Shown here piece by piece: positions 48,715 to 61,490 of a DNA stretch of 64,000 bases. Position 1 is the stretch's first letter. Every line of letters begins with the position of its first letter. The stretch is from NCBI RefSeq assembly GCF_964355755.1, contig NC_092675.1:20350912-20414911 (forward strand), in the 5' to 3' direction. This DNA is from Antedon mediterranea. Lineage: Eukaryota > Echinodermata > Crinoidea > Comatulida > Antedonidae. Below the pieces are notes generated by a model, which saw only the letters and a program-made list of their open reading frames with translations, did no database searches and was not told the DNA's origin. The position numbers and the translations under genes were made by a program.

Positions 48715-49814
48715 GGGGGAGCCCCCGGCCGCGATTTTTTTTTTCGTACATAAGTTGGGGACCCCCTCATGAAACGTCACAAAATAAACATGAATAATTC
48801 ATCAGTTAAATTTTCTTGTTCCGTGTGCACCCAAGCGTATAGCAACAAGAAGTGATTACACAAGTGCGGTACGATTCTAGGCCATCTCCGCTGTTGAAGA
48901 ATAGCGGCGTTTTGTGTGGATTGTCGAAATAATCGGCCTTTAGTTTATGGTGTTTTTAATATAATTTATTACTAATAAAGAATTACGTGTTAAAATTATA
49001 GTTTCTATTAATACTATTAGGCCTAATTATTAGTCTCTAAACCCATGTATATTCTAGTAGTAGCTGTGTGGATGTGTGTGACGTGTGTGTGTGTTAGGTA
49101 TGACCAAAGATAGTTACACTATCTTTGGTAATAGTTACACTATCTTTGGTATGACACAATCCGAGTAATAAGTCAGCAAAATTAAACAATAAACATTACA
49201 CAAAAATACATTTTTTATTCTCGTGGGTCAAATCTTCCCATCTCATGTGTTCATATACGCGCATTTTTAAAGTTCCTTTACTTTGAGTACATTGCATATT
49301 GTTTGATAATTGATAGCAGAATTAAAAAAATACAGTACACAAATTATACACATTCTTTATTCTTGTGGGTCTAAGCTTTCTTTGGGCAAGAACGCTTGGG
49401 TGCACACGGAACAACAACTGCGATACGATTCTTTCTACAATATAGGATTCTAGGTCAATTCACGTGATTGCCTTCGCGCACTCTTCTTCACACACACGTC
49501 CACCATGCAAAATGTGTCGAGGCTAATCGACAGACACACCCACACAGCTACTACTAGAATATACAGGGGTTTAGAGACTAGTAATTAGGCCTAATAGTAT
49601 CAATAGAAACTATAATTTTAACACGTAATTCTTTAGTAATAAACTATATTAAAAACACCATAAACTAAAGGCTAATTATTTCGACAATCCACACAAAACT
49701 CCGCTATTCTATTATGAAATCGCACGCGGCAACCACAGCCGCGCGGAGATAGGCCTAGAATCGTACCGCACTTGTTTAATCACTTCTTGTTGCTATACGC
49801 TTGGGTGCACACGG
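48715..49814. repeat. Long imperfect palindrome inside the hAT element
   Basis: Left arm words ccgtgtgcacccaagcg, gcaacaagaagtgatta, aattacgtgttaaaatta and tctagtagtagctgtgtg recur as reverse complements in 49532-49814. The loop (about 49080-49531) has a tandem of atagttacactatctttgg near 49110-49150 and a partial third copy of the arm end (cttgggtgcacacgg at about 49390). Confidence 0.75.
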
Positions 49815-51499
49815 CAGGGCTCGATATTTCACTAAGTCCGGCGTACAATGTCTAGTTAAAACTGCTCTGGGTTAGTCAATCTTCCACCCAACAAGCCCGG
49901 GTGTCTAGTGTGTAAATAATTAGGCTAGTTTTAGAGAATATTTAGGCCTAGACTTTTAAAATGCATTATTAAAATACTCTAGCCACTGGCCTAATTGTTT
50001 GTAGTCCATCATTTTTATAGAGCGCCTTCGCAATCACGTTCCTCGTTAAAGTTAACGAAGGAGAGCAACTAATCACGCTCCTTAAATCAGCGTGTCAAGT
50101 CACCAATAAGGGGATTCCCCTGTCTGCTTTCAAGTGCCAATTTACTTCCATTACACCTCACAGTGTATCCAGTGCGGTGTCAGATAAATGCCTCAACTAG
50201 TCTTTTAAGCCAGAACAAGTACCAACCAAATGGTTGCTTTTATTGAACAAATCAATTTTAATGTATAAAATATAGTTAATAAAAAAAAAATTAATAGAAG
50301 TAGGCCTATTTTTATTAATTAGAGGAAGATTCTTCACTTCTGTCTTTGGAATTTTAATTAATTTTTTTCTCCGAAAAAAATCAACCAATTTGGTTACCCA
50401 AATTTAGTGACAAAACATGTGCTCTAGTCTCACCATCCCAGCAGCTGGTCTAGCTCTTCTAGCAAGCATCGCGTGTGTGACCGCCGTATGTAAACACAGC
50501 CAAATACCCTTTCCTTAATTACATTTTTAAGATGTAATATTCAAATGATACTTAGTAACTTGTCATTAATATTTTTTTTGTATTACTTTGTGAAATACAG
50601 GTACTTAATTTTTGTTTTTAATTTCTAGGCCTAGTTCTACGCCTAGCCCTATATTATTTATTATAGGCCTAGGCCTAGTAGATTTCTGAAAAAAAAAACA
50701 GCCTAGAAAACGAATCAAGAAGCATTTTTGGGTAGAAGCTGGGATCCACTTGATTTAGGATATTTCGACCTTGCTGATTACGAATATGGCGGATCCCAAG
50801 CGAAATTCGGCCATCTAAGCCTTTAATTTGCATAATTAAAAATGGCGGCCATTTTTTATAATTACCCTATATCTCGAGAACCACTTGTCACAGATAATTA
50901 ATTTTGGTGTCAAAATGTTTTAAATATATGTTTTTATATTCACTTTAATGACACATTTTCTCAAAAAATGGATGCAAGTCTTATTTCTGGCATTTTGACC
51001 TTTGACCTTGATTTATCGTATCTCAGTAACCAATAATCGGAGAGACACGAAATAGGGCTCAAATTGTTCAGAAACTATACATTCATATTTATTATAATGA
51101 AATGTTTTTACAAAAAATGGCCGATTCTACAACTATTGACCTTTGAACTATTAGTCAAATATAATAATATAATAATAATATAACTTTGAAAATTGTGGTC
51201 TTATGAATTTTTTTTCGTTTTAAATTGTTTAAAACATGTGTGTTTCTATCCAGTCTAATGGCACATTTTGTACAAGAATAGCCGATAGTATGGTTATTGA
51301 CCTTTAAACTACAGCATAGGCCTACTGTATAAACTAACTAGAACTTACAGTAGTTTAGTTAGTTTTGATTCAGGTGTGCGGTATATACCCAGTAAGATTT
51401 AGTCAATAAGCGGACTAGTGAAACATCCAGTGGGCTAGTGAAACTCACATTGAACAAGCCCAGTGGTCTAGCTAGTAAAATTTCAAAAATCGAGCCCTG
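49815..51499. mobile_element. Nested TIR element with CAGGGCTCGA termini
   Basis: 1,685 bp starting cagggctcga and ending tcgagccctg, flanked by 6-bp acacgg (49809-49814 and 51500-51505). The uninterrupted sequence gtgcacacggaacaag occurs nearby at about 49391 and, inverted, at 48815, confirming the empty site. Ends and 5-8 bp target size suggest hAT; 6 bp is known in some hAT groups. No transposase. The interior (about 50780-51340) holds decayed repeats of 110-130 bp carrying ttgacctttgac. Confidence 0.78.
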
Positions 51500-51919
51500 A
51501 CACGGAACAAGAAAATTTAACTGATGAATTATTCATGTTTATTTTGTGACGTTTCATGATGGGGTCCCCAACTTATGTACGAGAAAAAAAATCGCCCCCC
51601 CGGCTTCCCCCCCACCTACCCCTACTGGATACGCCACTGCTTATCAATCAATATTGAAACACTAGTTATAGTTTATTAATTTACAAAAACGAAAAGCAAA
51701 AGTGAACTTTTATTTATCTTTATATCCCCTGAATAATTATGCATATAAGAGCCCATGTTTGCGAGGAAAAAAAAGTATAAAATACACCACTAAACAATGT
51801 GTCCACATATACTTCGATATTAAGAATCATATAATCAATCAAGCCATCAAAATATAACCAAGCCTCACCAGTAAAAATTGAAAATTATACAAAATGGGAT
51901 ATTATGGATATATATATAT

Positions 51920-52600
51920 ATCGTATCCGGATATTCACCCCCTGGACATTCACCCCCTGGACATTTAACCCCCCGGAAAACTACCCCCGGACAACCACCA
52001 CCTGGACAACTACCCCCTTAGGACAACTACCCCCTTAGGACAACAACCCCCTTAGGACAACTACCCCCTGGACAACTATTCCCCGGACAATTACCCACTA
52101 GGAACAATTACCCCTTAGGAACAATTACCTCCAGGACAATCACCCCCACCGGGTAATTACCCCGCGGACCACTACCTCTGACACAATACTCCCCGTAGGA
52201 CAACTACCTCCTGGACCTGGACAATACTCCGAGAGCAAATAATGTTTTAGCACAACTACCTCCGTAGGACAACAAACTCCTGGACAATTACCCCTAGGAA
52301 CAATTACCCCTAGGAACAATTACCCCCTAGGAACAAATTACCCCCTGACAATTACCCCCGGACAATTATTCCCCCCCCCCCCTCCCCCGGGAAATTACCC
52401 CGCGGACAACTACCTCTGAGTCTGACACCACAATACTCCCCTAAGGACAACTACCTCCTGGACCTGGACAATACTCCTAGGGCAAATAATCTTTTAGGAC
52501 AACTACCTCCGTAGGACAACTAACTCCTGGATAACTACCACCCAGACAACTATCCCTTTAGAACAACTACCCCCCGGACGGACAACTACCACCATCCAAC
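51920..52600. repeat. Degenerate ACAACTACCCCC minisatellite
   Basis: Short units of roughly 16-20 bp built on acaa(c/t)(t/a)acccc with ctggac or cttagg spacers. A larger block is repeated: 52150-52275 and 52385-52535 both carry gcggac, tacctctga, cacaatactcccc, ctcctggacctggac and aataat. One strand is C-rich, the other G-rich. Confidence 0.7.
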
Positions 52601-53525
52601 ATTCTGGATGTTTTTGGATTGCTTGAAAAGGGAACAGGCAATGAACGAAGTTGTGATCGGGTAAGCCCAAGCTGGTGCGCCACCTCCGGCGCAACGCAGA
52701 GCGTACAGACAAACCAATCAACGTATTCTAAGGCTAGTAGAAGGCTATGGCGGTAGAGACACTTTAGATTTTTTAAGGGGTGTCTCCCATAACCTGCATT
52801 AGGGTAGTTAGTAGCCTTCAACATACCTTTTTATACTTTGTTTTTAAGTCAGTATAATTTTGATTGTCAAAATACTTTTCGCACTTGGTATCAAAAAAAA
52901 AAGTCCCGAAAATGGGATCATCTGGATTATTACCTTTAATGAAACTTAGTCTTTAAATATGGCTGGAAATATCATATTTGACATTTTGACCTTTTTATTC
53001 TTTCTATGTCTGTAGGAATTTAATGTTGGTCTCATATTGTTCAAAATATCAATGTTTCTATGTACTTCAATGAAAATGTTTCATAAAAAATGACATGAAA
53101 TGCTACCTTTGATTGTTGACATAATTTTTGCGTCAGGACAATGCTTCGATAACCACTGGTCTTAAAAGAATTTATTTTTGTCTCAAATTTGTCATATATG
53201 TATTTTTGTACACTTGATGAATAATATCACTTTTGATATTTGACCTCAATGTTCACTCACCGAATAAACGGCGATCTTTAAATAGATTCCTCTCAAATAA
53301 ACGGTGACCATGTCACTCCCATGAAACATCATATGGAATAATCGGCGTCTATTTCCATTAGATTATACCCCCTCCCATCGAATAAACAACTTTCTTCCAA
53401 TAAATGTCCACCTAAAAACCACCTGAACAATAAACAGCCCAGGCCGTTTTTTCAATAAATACGGTACTTTAAATCTAGCACATCTAGGGTCTAGCGTGCT
53501 GTTAAACAGAATAATCGGTTAAAAA
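52601..53525. repeat. Decayed repeats, no gene
   Basis: 52601-52830 has an 85-codon minus-strand open frame (52824-52567) with no domain I recognise; I do not support it as a gene. 52890-53260 holds decayed units of about 110 bp (gacattttgacctttttat, tctcatattgttcaaaata) like those inside the nested element at 50780-51340. 53260-53460 has about seven scattered 'aataaacg(g)' words in a decayed short repeat. Confidence 0.5.
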
Positions 53526-53907
53526 CGGGTGTTTCGAAACTAGAGACCCGAGACCGGAGACCTAAATATACGAAAAGGGAGACCCACGTACGAAAAGGGA
53601 GACCCTAATATACGAAAAGGGAGACCTAAATATACGAAAAGGGAGACCTAAATATACGAAAAGGGAGACCTAAATATACGAAAAGGGAGACCCAAATATA
53701 CGAAAAGGGAGACCCAAATATACAAAATGGGAGACCCAAATATACGAAAAGGGAGACCCACTATAAGAAAAGGGAGACCCCACTATACGAAAAGAGAGAC
53801 CACACTATACGAAAAGGGAGACCCTAATATACGAAAAGGGATACCCAAATATAGGTCTCCCTTTTCGTATTGGGTCTCGTGTCAGGTCTCTAGTTTCGAA
53901 ACACCCG
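53526..53907. mobile_element. MITE containing a 22-bp minisatellite
   Basis: 382 bp with inverted ends cgggtgtttcgaaactagag and ctctagtttcgaaacacccg. Between them, about 53562-53850, lie roughly 13 copies of a 22-bp unit like gagacctaaatatacgaaaa + gg, with variants. Near the right end the unit appears once inverted (ggtctcccttttcgta). Flanks are taaaaa on both sides but offset by a base, so the target duplication is uncertain. The short forward open frame at 53727-53966 is the minisatellite translated. Confidence 0.75.
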
Positions 53908-53911
53908 ATAA

Positions 53912-55320
53912 AAACAGAAAGAAAACCGATATAAAACTATTTACAATTGTGAAGGCAAAAGGTTAATACATATATGTTTTCTATAGTGAAGATTTAAAAG
54001 TTGCCAAAGACATATTATGGAGTTCTGATTTTATGTTATTTGGTAGAGAATTCCATAGTTTAGTTGATCTATATTTTATAAACAAAAGTTCTTTTAGCCT
54101 GAGAGTTATTCCATGAAGTCATTATTACACATATACCCAAGCACATTATCTATGTATTTTCCACTCTGTCTGATCTAATTAATACCACTTTTTTTGACAC
54201 TGCCAAGCTATGTGAAAGTGTTCTCTTCCTTTTATTATTGTATAGTTTTGCAGTTTTAATTTTTGTTTTATTCATAGTCAATTGACTATGTTTTAGTGTA
54301 GTGTATTAAGTGTATGAGGTTCTACAGCTAATTAAATATGCAAGGTCTTGTACTCACACCTCATAAATATTGGGCATAGGTATGTAAACAAAGACAGATA
54401 TCATGTATCAAGTTATCTTAATCTCTACAATTCACTTCTATTATAACATCAGTGCTGTGAACATCATAGTCTTTTCTGCAGAGTTTCTTTAAAATTAACA
54501 TTACCAAAACTCAATTTTGTAATTTGTTAACTGTAGTGTAAGTAAAAATCAATATTACAATTTTCTTGTTATACAATTATGATTTAACCATGTAGGTTTA
54601 TGTAATGATTTAGTTTGTATTATTAACATACAGAACAGCATGTACAGTGTCACAATGTAATGGTTATAAGGGAAATAAATTATTTTGGACTAGTAGGTTA
54701 GGACTAGTAGGTTAGGACTAGTAGGTTAGGACTAGTAGGTTAGGACTAGTAGTTGAACCTGAATGAATGGCATACTGTTACAGTGTTTTGTATAATTATT
54801 TTAGTAGGGAGAACCTGTACCTCATTAACAGTCAATTTATAAGGGTTGCAGTGTTGCGTATGTCTTTTCTTTTTGCAATTTGTAAATTTGTAATTTTTAT
54901 CTTTTATTTTAAAATGTGTGGAGAAACTAATAAAACAAACAAACAAACAAAACTTTTACTTAAACCCGGTCATTCCTTGTCTTAAATGTACGTTTTATTT
55001 TATGGTAATTTTAACCATTCAAAGATGAAATTTGTTATCGCAATAGGACTATAGAGTTATTTTTACATTAAATGTAGTTTGTGACCTTAAATTGGATTTT
55101 AAAAACGTACTGTAGGAATGGGACTTTAAACCAAACTTGTGTCATGTCCAGATAAATTTCCATTTCACACCTGATTCAGAACCCGGAAAGTGTCAGACAC
55201 TGGTTGCGTGTATTTACACTGCAAAATACCAACCCGTGTAAATGTTCTAGATTAATTGAAATATCGCCCTCTCGTGGATGAAGAGACACCCTGTAACGGT
55301 CTGCTCATTATCACCTTACA
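53912..55320 (+). repeat. Segmental duplication, copy 2, right blocks
   Basis: Matches 21243-22813 (without the MITE) and then 31575-32366 without any trace of gypsy-2. The join is at about 54662 (caatgtaatggttataaggg); relative to the flanks in copy 1 a dozen or so bases including the target tggcc are missing. 54860-54960 differs from copy 1 and ends in aataaaacaaacaaacaaac, like a LINE tail. Confidence 0.85.
54688..54762 (+). repeat. 14-bp tandem repeat
   Basis: Four full actagtaggttagg units and a partial one. The paralogous site in copy 1 (31607-31631) has one full unit and a partial. Confidence 0.85.
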
Positions 55321-55599
55321 TTTGAGCTATATTGTGTAGTCGTTTTTTGATAACTGAGAACTATCAGTGTGTATCATCCTCGTACATAACTGTTTCTTAG
55401 TTGTAATAAAGATCACATTATTATAACATCTAGCATGTTATTATAATATATAAATTTATAGGTACCAATACTAATATTTTTATTTTCAAAAAAATTTAAT
55501 CAGTATTTTAATAACACTAAAACAACATTCTTAATATAACAAATGATATGTAGTACTACTAAATCAATGTCTAATGCATAAAGGACTATGTACAGTATT

Positions 55600-58500
55600 G
55601 TGATCAGTGTAGTTACAATTTGATAACTGAGCACGCATCTTTTAATATCTACCTCATCAATAATTAGCATTGATATCATATATCAGATTGTTGGATATGA
55701 TCAGTGTAGTCATAATTTGATAACTGAGCACGCATCTTTTAATATCTACCTCATCAATAATTATTTTTAATAATCTATATCACATTGTTCGATATAATCA
55801 GTGTAGTCAAAATTTGATAACTGAGCACGCATCTTTTAATATCTACCTCATCAATAATTATTATTAATAATCTATATCACATTGTTCGATATGATCAGTG
55901 TAGTCAGAATTTGATAACTGAGCACGCGTCTTTTAATATCTACGTCATCAATAATTATTATTAATAATCTATATCACATTGTTCGATATGATCAGTGTGG
56001 TCAGAATTTGATAACTGAGCACGCATCTTTTAATATCTATTTCATCAATAATTATTATTAATACCCTACATCACATTGCTGGATATGATCAGTGTAGTCA
56101 GAATTTGATAACTGAGCACGCATCTATTAATATCTACCTCACCGATAATTATTATTAATATCATAAATCATACTGTTAGATGGGATCAGTGTAGTCATAA
56201 TTTGATAACTGAGCACGCATCTTTTAATATCTACCTCATCAATAATTATTATTAACAATCTATAGCACATTGTTTGATATGATCAGTGTAGTCATAATTT
56301 GATAACTGAGCACGCATCTTTAAATATTTACATCATCAATAATTATTAATAATAATCTATATCACATTTTTGGATATGATCAGTGTAGTCATAATTTGAT
56401 AACTGAGCACGCATCTTTAAATATCCACCTAATCAATAATTATTATTAATATCATATATCACATTGTTTGATATGATCAGTGTAGTCAGAATTTGATAAC
56501 TGAGCACGCATCTTTTAATATCTACCTCATCAATAATTATTATTAATATCTTATATCACATTGTTGGATATGATCAGTGTAGTCATAATTTGATAACTGA
56601 GCACGCATCTTAAATGTTTACCTCATCAATAATTATTATTAATAATCTATAGCACATTGTTTGATATGATCAGTGTAGTCATAATTTGATAACTGAGCAC
56701 GCATCTTTTAATATCTACCTCATCAATAATCAATGTTAATAATCTAAATCACATTGTTTGGTATGATCAGTGTAGTCATAATTTGATTACTGAGCACGCA
56801 TCTTTTAATATCTACCTCATCAATAATTATTATTAATATCTTATATCACATTGTTGGATATGATCAGTGTAGTCATAATTTGATAACTGAGCACGCATCT
56901 TTAAATATCTACATCATCAATAATTACTAATAATAATCTATATCACATTTTGGGATATGATCAGTGTAGTCATAATTTGATAACTGAGCACGCATCTTTT
57001 AATATCTACCTCATCAATAATTATTATTAATATCTTATATCACATTGTTGGATATGATCAGTGTAGTCAGAATTTGATAACTGAGCACGCATCTTTAAAT
57101 ATCTTACCTCATCAATAATTATTATTAATAATCTATATCACATTGTTGGATATAATCAGTGTAGTCATAATTTGATAACTGAGCACGCATCTTTTAATAT
57201 CTACCTCATCAATAATTATTATTAATAATCTATAGCACATTGTTTGATATGATCAGTGTAGTCATAATTTGATAACTGAGCACGTATCTTTAAATATCTA
57301 CATCATCAATAATTATTAATAATAATCTATATCACATTTTTGGATATGATCAGTGTAGTCATAATTTGATAACTGAGCACGCATCTTTAAATATCCACCT
57401 AATCAATAATTATTAATAATATCATATATCACATTGTTCGATATGATCAGTGTAGTCAGAATGTGATAACTGAGCACGCCTCTTTTAATATCTACCTCAT
57501 CAATAATTATTATTAATATCTTATATCACATTGTTGGATATGATCAGTGTAGTCATAATTTGATAACTGAGCACGCATCTTTAAATGTTTACCTCATCAA
57601 TAATTATTATTAATAATCTATAGCACATTGTTTGATATGATCAGTGTAGTCATAATTTGATAACTGAGCACGCATCTTTTAATATCTACCTCATCAATAA
57701 TTAATGTTAATAATCTAAATCACATTGTTGGATATGATCAGTGTAGTCATAATTTGATAACTGAGCACGCATCTTTAAATATCTACCTCATCAATAATTA
57801 TTATTAATAATCTATATCACATTGTTGGATATAATCAGTGTAGTCATAATTTGATTACTGAGCACGCATCTTTTAATATCTACCTCATCAATAATTATTA
57901 TTAATATCTTATATCACATTGTTTGATATGATCAGTGTAGTCATAATTTGATAACTGAGCACGCATCTTTAAATATCTACATCATCAATAATTATTAATA
58001 ATAATCTATATCACATTCAATTCAAATTCAATTCAATTCAAGGAACATTTATTCACGTCCAAAAGACAAAAGTAACAAAAACAAAATGGCAAGTGATAAA
58101 ACAAGAAAATGGACGAAGGCAAATCCCAAAAAGATTACAATCTTGTGACGGGATTGCCTTTACAAAATATTTAAATAAGAGAAGAAAAAAAAAAAAAAAT
58201 ATATAAATAAAGAAAATAAATTAGTTAGACAATAAAGAAATACAAAATATATATAAAACCAGTAGATAAAAGTTGGAATAAAAAATAAAAAAAGAACAGA
58301 AAAAAGTACAGCTGCATGGCATATAGCGAATATGATGACAATTGAATAATAAAGATAGCAAGTCACGGAACATGGAAAAAACGACCATATCAATCATATC
58401 GATCAGTAATGAGACAAAAGGTAATTTTTTATGTTATTATTAAATGAATAGCGGTTGGCAGCACAGGAAATTGAGGGGGGTAAATTGTTAAACAATAGAG

Positions 58501-61490
58501 GTCCAGAATATCTAATGCTATGTTGAAAATAATTGGTGTTATGGTTAGGGATATATATGTTATTTCTTGTTCTAGTATAATATTTATGATCAGTGTAGTC
58601 ATAATTTGATAACTGAGCACGCATCTTTTAATATCTACCTCATCAATAATTATTATTAATATCTTATATCACATTGTTGGATATGATCAGTGTAGTCAGA
58701 ATTTGATAACTGAGCACGCATCTTTAAATATCTACAGCATCAATAATTATTATTAATAATCTATATCACATTGTTGGATATAATCAGTGTAGTCATATTT
58801 TGATAACTGAGCACGCATCTTTTAATATCTACCTCATCAATAATTATTATTAATAATCTATAGCACATTGTTTGATATGATCAGTGTAGTCATAATTTGA
58901 TAACTGAGCACGCATCTTTAAATATCTACAGCATCAATAATTATTAATAATAATCTATATCACATTTTTGGATATGATCAGTGTAGTCATAATTTGATAA
59001 CTGAGCACGCATCTTTAAATATCCACCTAATCAATAATTATTAATAATATCATATATCACATTGTTCGATATGATCATTGTAGTCAGAATTTGATAACTG
59101 AGCACGCATCTTTTAATATCTACCTCATCAATAATTATTATTAATATCTTATATCACATTGTTGGATATGATCAGTGTAGTCATAATTTGATAACTGAGC
59201 ACGCATCTTTAAATGTTTACCTCATCAATAATTATTATTAATAATCTATAGCACATTGTTTGATATGATCAGTGTAGTCATAATTTGATAACTGAGCACG
59301 CATCTTTTAATATCTACCTCATCAATAATTAATGTTAATAATCTAAATCACATTGTTGGATATGATCAGTGTAGTCATAATTTGATAACTGAGCACGCAT
59401 CTTTAAATATATACCTCATCAATAATTATTATTAATAATCTATATCACATTGTTGGATATAATCAGTGTAGTCATAATTTGATTACTGAGCACGCATCTT
59501 TTAATATCTACCTCATCAATAATTATTATTAAGATCTTATATCACATTGTTGGATATGATCAGTGTAGTCATAATTTGATAACTGAGCACGCATCTTTAA
59601 ATATCTACATCATCAATAATTATTAATAATAATCTATATCACATTGTGGGATATGATCAGTGTAGTCATAATTTGATAACTGAGCACGCATCTTTAAATA
59701 TCCACCTAATCAATAATTATTAATAATATCATATATCACATTGTTCGATATGATCAGTGTAGTCATAATTTGATAACTGAGCACGCATCTTTAAATATCT
59801 ACCTCATCAATAATTATTATTAATAATCTATATCACATTGTTGGATATAATCAGTGTAGTCATAATTTGATTACTGAGCACGCATCTTTTAATATCTACC
59901 TCATCAATAATTATTATTAAGATCTTATATCACATTGTTGGATATGATCAGTGTAGTCATAATTTGATAACTGAGCACGCATCTTTAAATATCTACATCA
60001 TCAATAATTATTAATAATAATCTATATCACATTATGGGATATGATCAGTGTAGTCATAATTTGATAACTGAGCACGCATCTTTTAACATCTACCTCATCA
60101 ATAATTATTATTAATATCTTATATCACATTGTTGGATATGATCAGTGTAGTCAGAATTTGATAACTGAGCACGCATCTTTAAATGTTTACCTCATCAATA
60201 ATTATTATTAATAATCTATAGCACATTGTTTGATATGACCAGTGTAGTCATAATTTGATAACTGAGCATGCATCTTTTAATATCTACCTCATCAATAATT
60301 AATGTTAATAATCTAAATCACATTGTTGGATATGATCAGTGTAGTCATAATTTGATAACTGAGCACGCATCTTTAAATATCTACCTCATCAATAATTATT
60401 ATTAATAATCTATATCACATTGTTGGATATAATCAGTGTAGTCATAATTTGATTACTGAGCACGCATCTTTTAATATCTACCTCATCAATAATTATTATT
60501 AAGATCTTATATCACATTGTTGGATATGATCAGTGTAGTCATAATTTGATAACTGAGCACGCATCTTTAAATATCTACATCATCAATAATTATTAATAAT
60601 AATCTATATCACATTGTGGGATATGATCAGTGTAGTCATAATTTGATAACTGAGCACGCATCTTTAAATATCCACCTAATCAATAATTATTAATAATATC
60701 ATATATCACATTGTTCGATATCATCAGTGTAGTCATAATTTGATAACTGAGCACGCATCTTTAAATATCTACCTCATCAATAATTATTATTAATAATCTA
60801 TATCACATTGTTGGATATAATCAGTGTAGTCATAATTTGATTACTGAGCACGCATCTTTTAATATCTACCTCATCAATAATTATTATTAAGATCTTATAT
60901 CACATTGTTGGATATGATCAGTGTAGTCATAATTTGATAACTGAGCAGGCATCTTTAAATATCTACATCATCAATAATTATTAATAATAATCTATATCAC
61001 ATTGTGGGATATGATCAGTGTAGTCATAATTTGATAACTGAGCACGCATCTTTTAACATCTACCTCATCAATAATTATTATTAATATCTTATATCACATT
61101 GTTGGATATGATCAGTGTAGTCAGAATTTGATAACTGAGCACGCATCTTTCAATATCTACCTCATCAATAATTGTTATTAATATCTTATATCACATTGTT
61201 GGATATGATCAGTGTAGTCAAAATTTGATAACTGAGCACGCATCTTTAATATCTATTTCATCAATAATATTATTAATACTCTACATCACACTGTTGGATA
61301 TAATCAGTGTAGTCATAATTTGATAACTGAGCACGCATCTTTAAATATCTACCTCATCAATAATTATTATTAATAATCTATGTCACATTGTTGGATATGA
61401 TCTGTATATTCATAATTTGTTATAACGCATCTTTTAATATCTACCTAATCAATAATAATTATTAATACTTAATGTTGGATATGATCAGTG
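55600..61490 (+). repeat. 97-bp satellite with 10-monomer higher-order structure
   Basis: About 55 head-to-tail monomers of about 97 bp. Best-kept core: aactgagcacgcatct, with gatcagtgtagtcataattt before it and tcaataatta after it. Monomer variants recur at a fixed spacing: the aatctaaatc type is at 56741, 57712, 59340 and 60310, i.e. 971, 1,628 (1,058 without the LINE) and 970 bp apart; ttaagatcttat and ccacctaatc types also repeat at 970 bp. So there is a 10-monomer higher-order unit. One LINE fragment interrupts the array at 58018-58587. No function is evident from sequence. Confidence 0.92.
58018..58587 (-). mobile_element. 5'-truncated LINE 3' end inside the satellite
   Basis: On the minus strand it encodes the C-terminal tail typical of CR1/L2/Jockey-group RT proteins (YYTRTRNNIYIPNH, FQHSIRYSGPLLFNNLPPSI, NYLLSHY, stop at 58403), followed by a 3' UTR with a stem-loop (aaggcaatccc and gggatttgcctt) and a ttgaa-repeat tail at 58018-58040. 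About 8 bp of satellite are missing at the junction. The apparent ORF start at 58624 lies in satellite sequence. Confidence 0.78.

Larger units (their letters stand above)
47493..51639. mobile_element. hAT-type foldback element, non-autonomous
   Basis: 4,147 bp between perfect 8-bp target copies cttatcaa (47485-47492 and 51640-51647); the empty site is in copy 1 at about 13880. The termini are cagtggcgtatccag and, at the far end, ctggatacgccactg, a typical hAT pattern, each followed inward by G or C runs. No transposase. The inner half is a large foldback: 48715-49079 pairs with 49532-49814 continued at 51506-51606, the far arm being split by the nested element at 49815-51499. Confidence 0.88.
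43789..51910 (+). repeat. Segmental duplication, copy 2, middle block with two large insertions
   Basis: Matches 12191-14170. The host parts are 43789-45280, 47316-47492 and 51640-51910; the rest is the long-TIR element and the hAT element. After 51910 the copies no longer align: copy 1 runs toward gypsy-1, copy 2 into ACCCCC-type repeats. Confidence 0.85.

Noticed and set aside
49080-49160. Short tandem agttacactatctttgg as a regulatory repeat
   Set aside because: Only two or three copies in the loop of the foldback element; no sign of function.
52567-52824. 85-codon minus-strand frame with several Cys and Pro
   Set aside because: No recognisable domain, no splice or promoter context, and it sits beside a minisatellite. 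It could be part of an unknown repeat.
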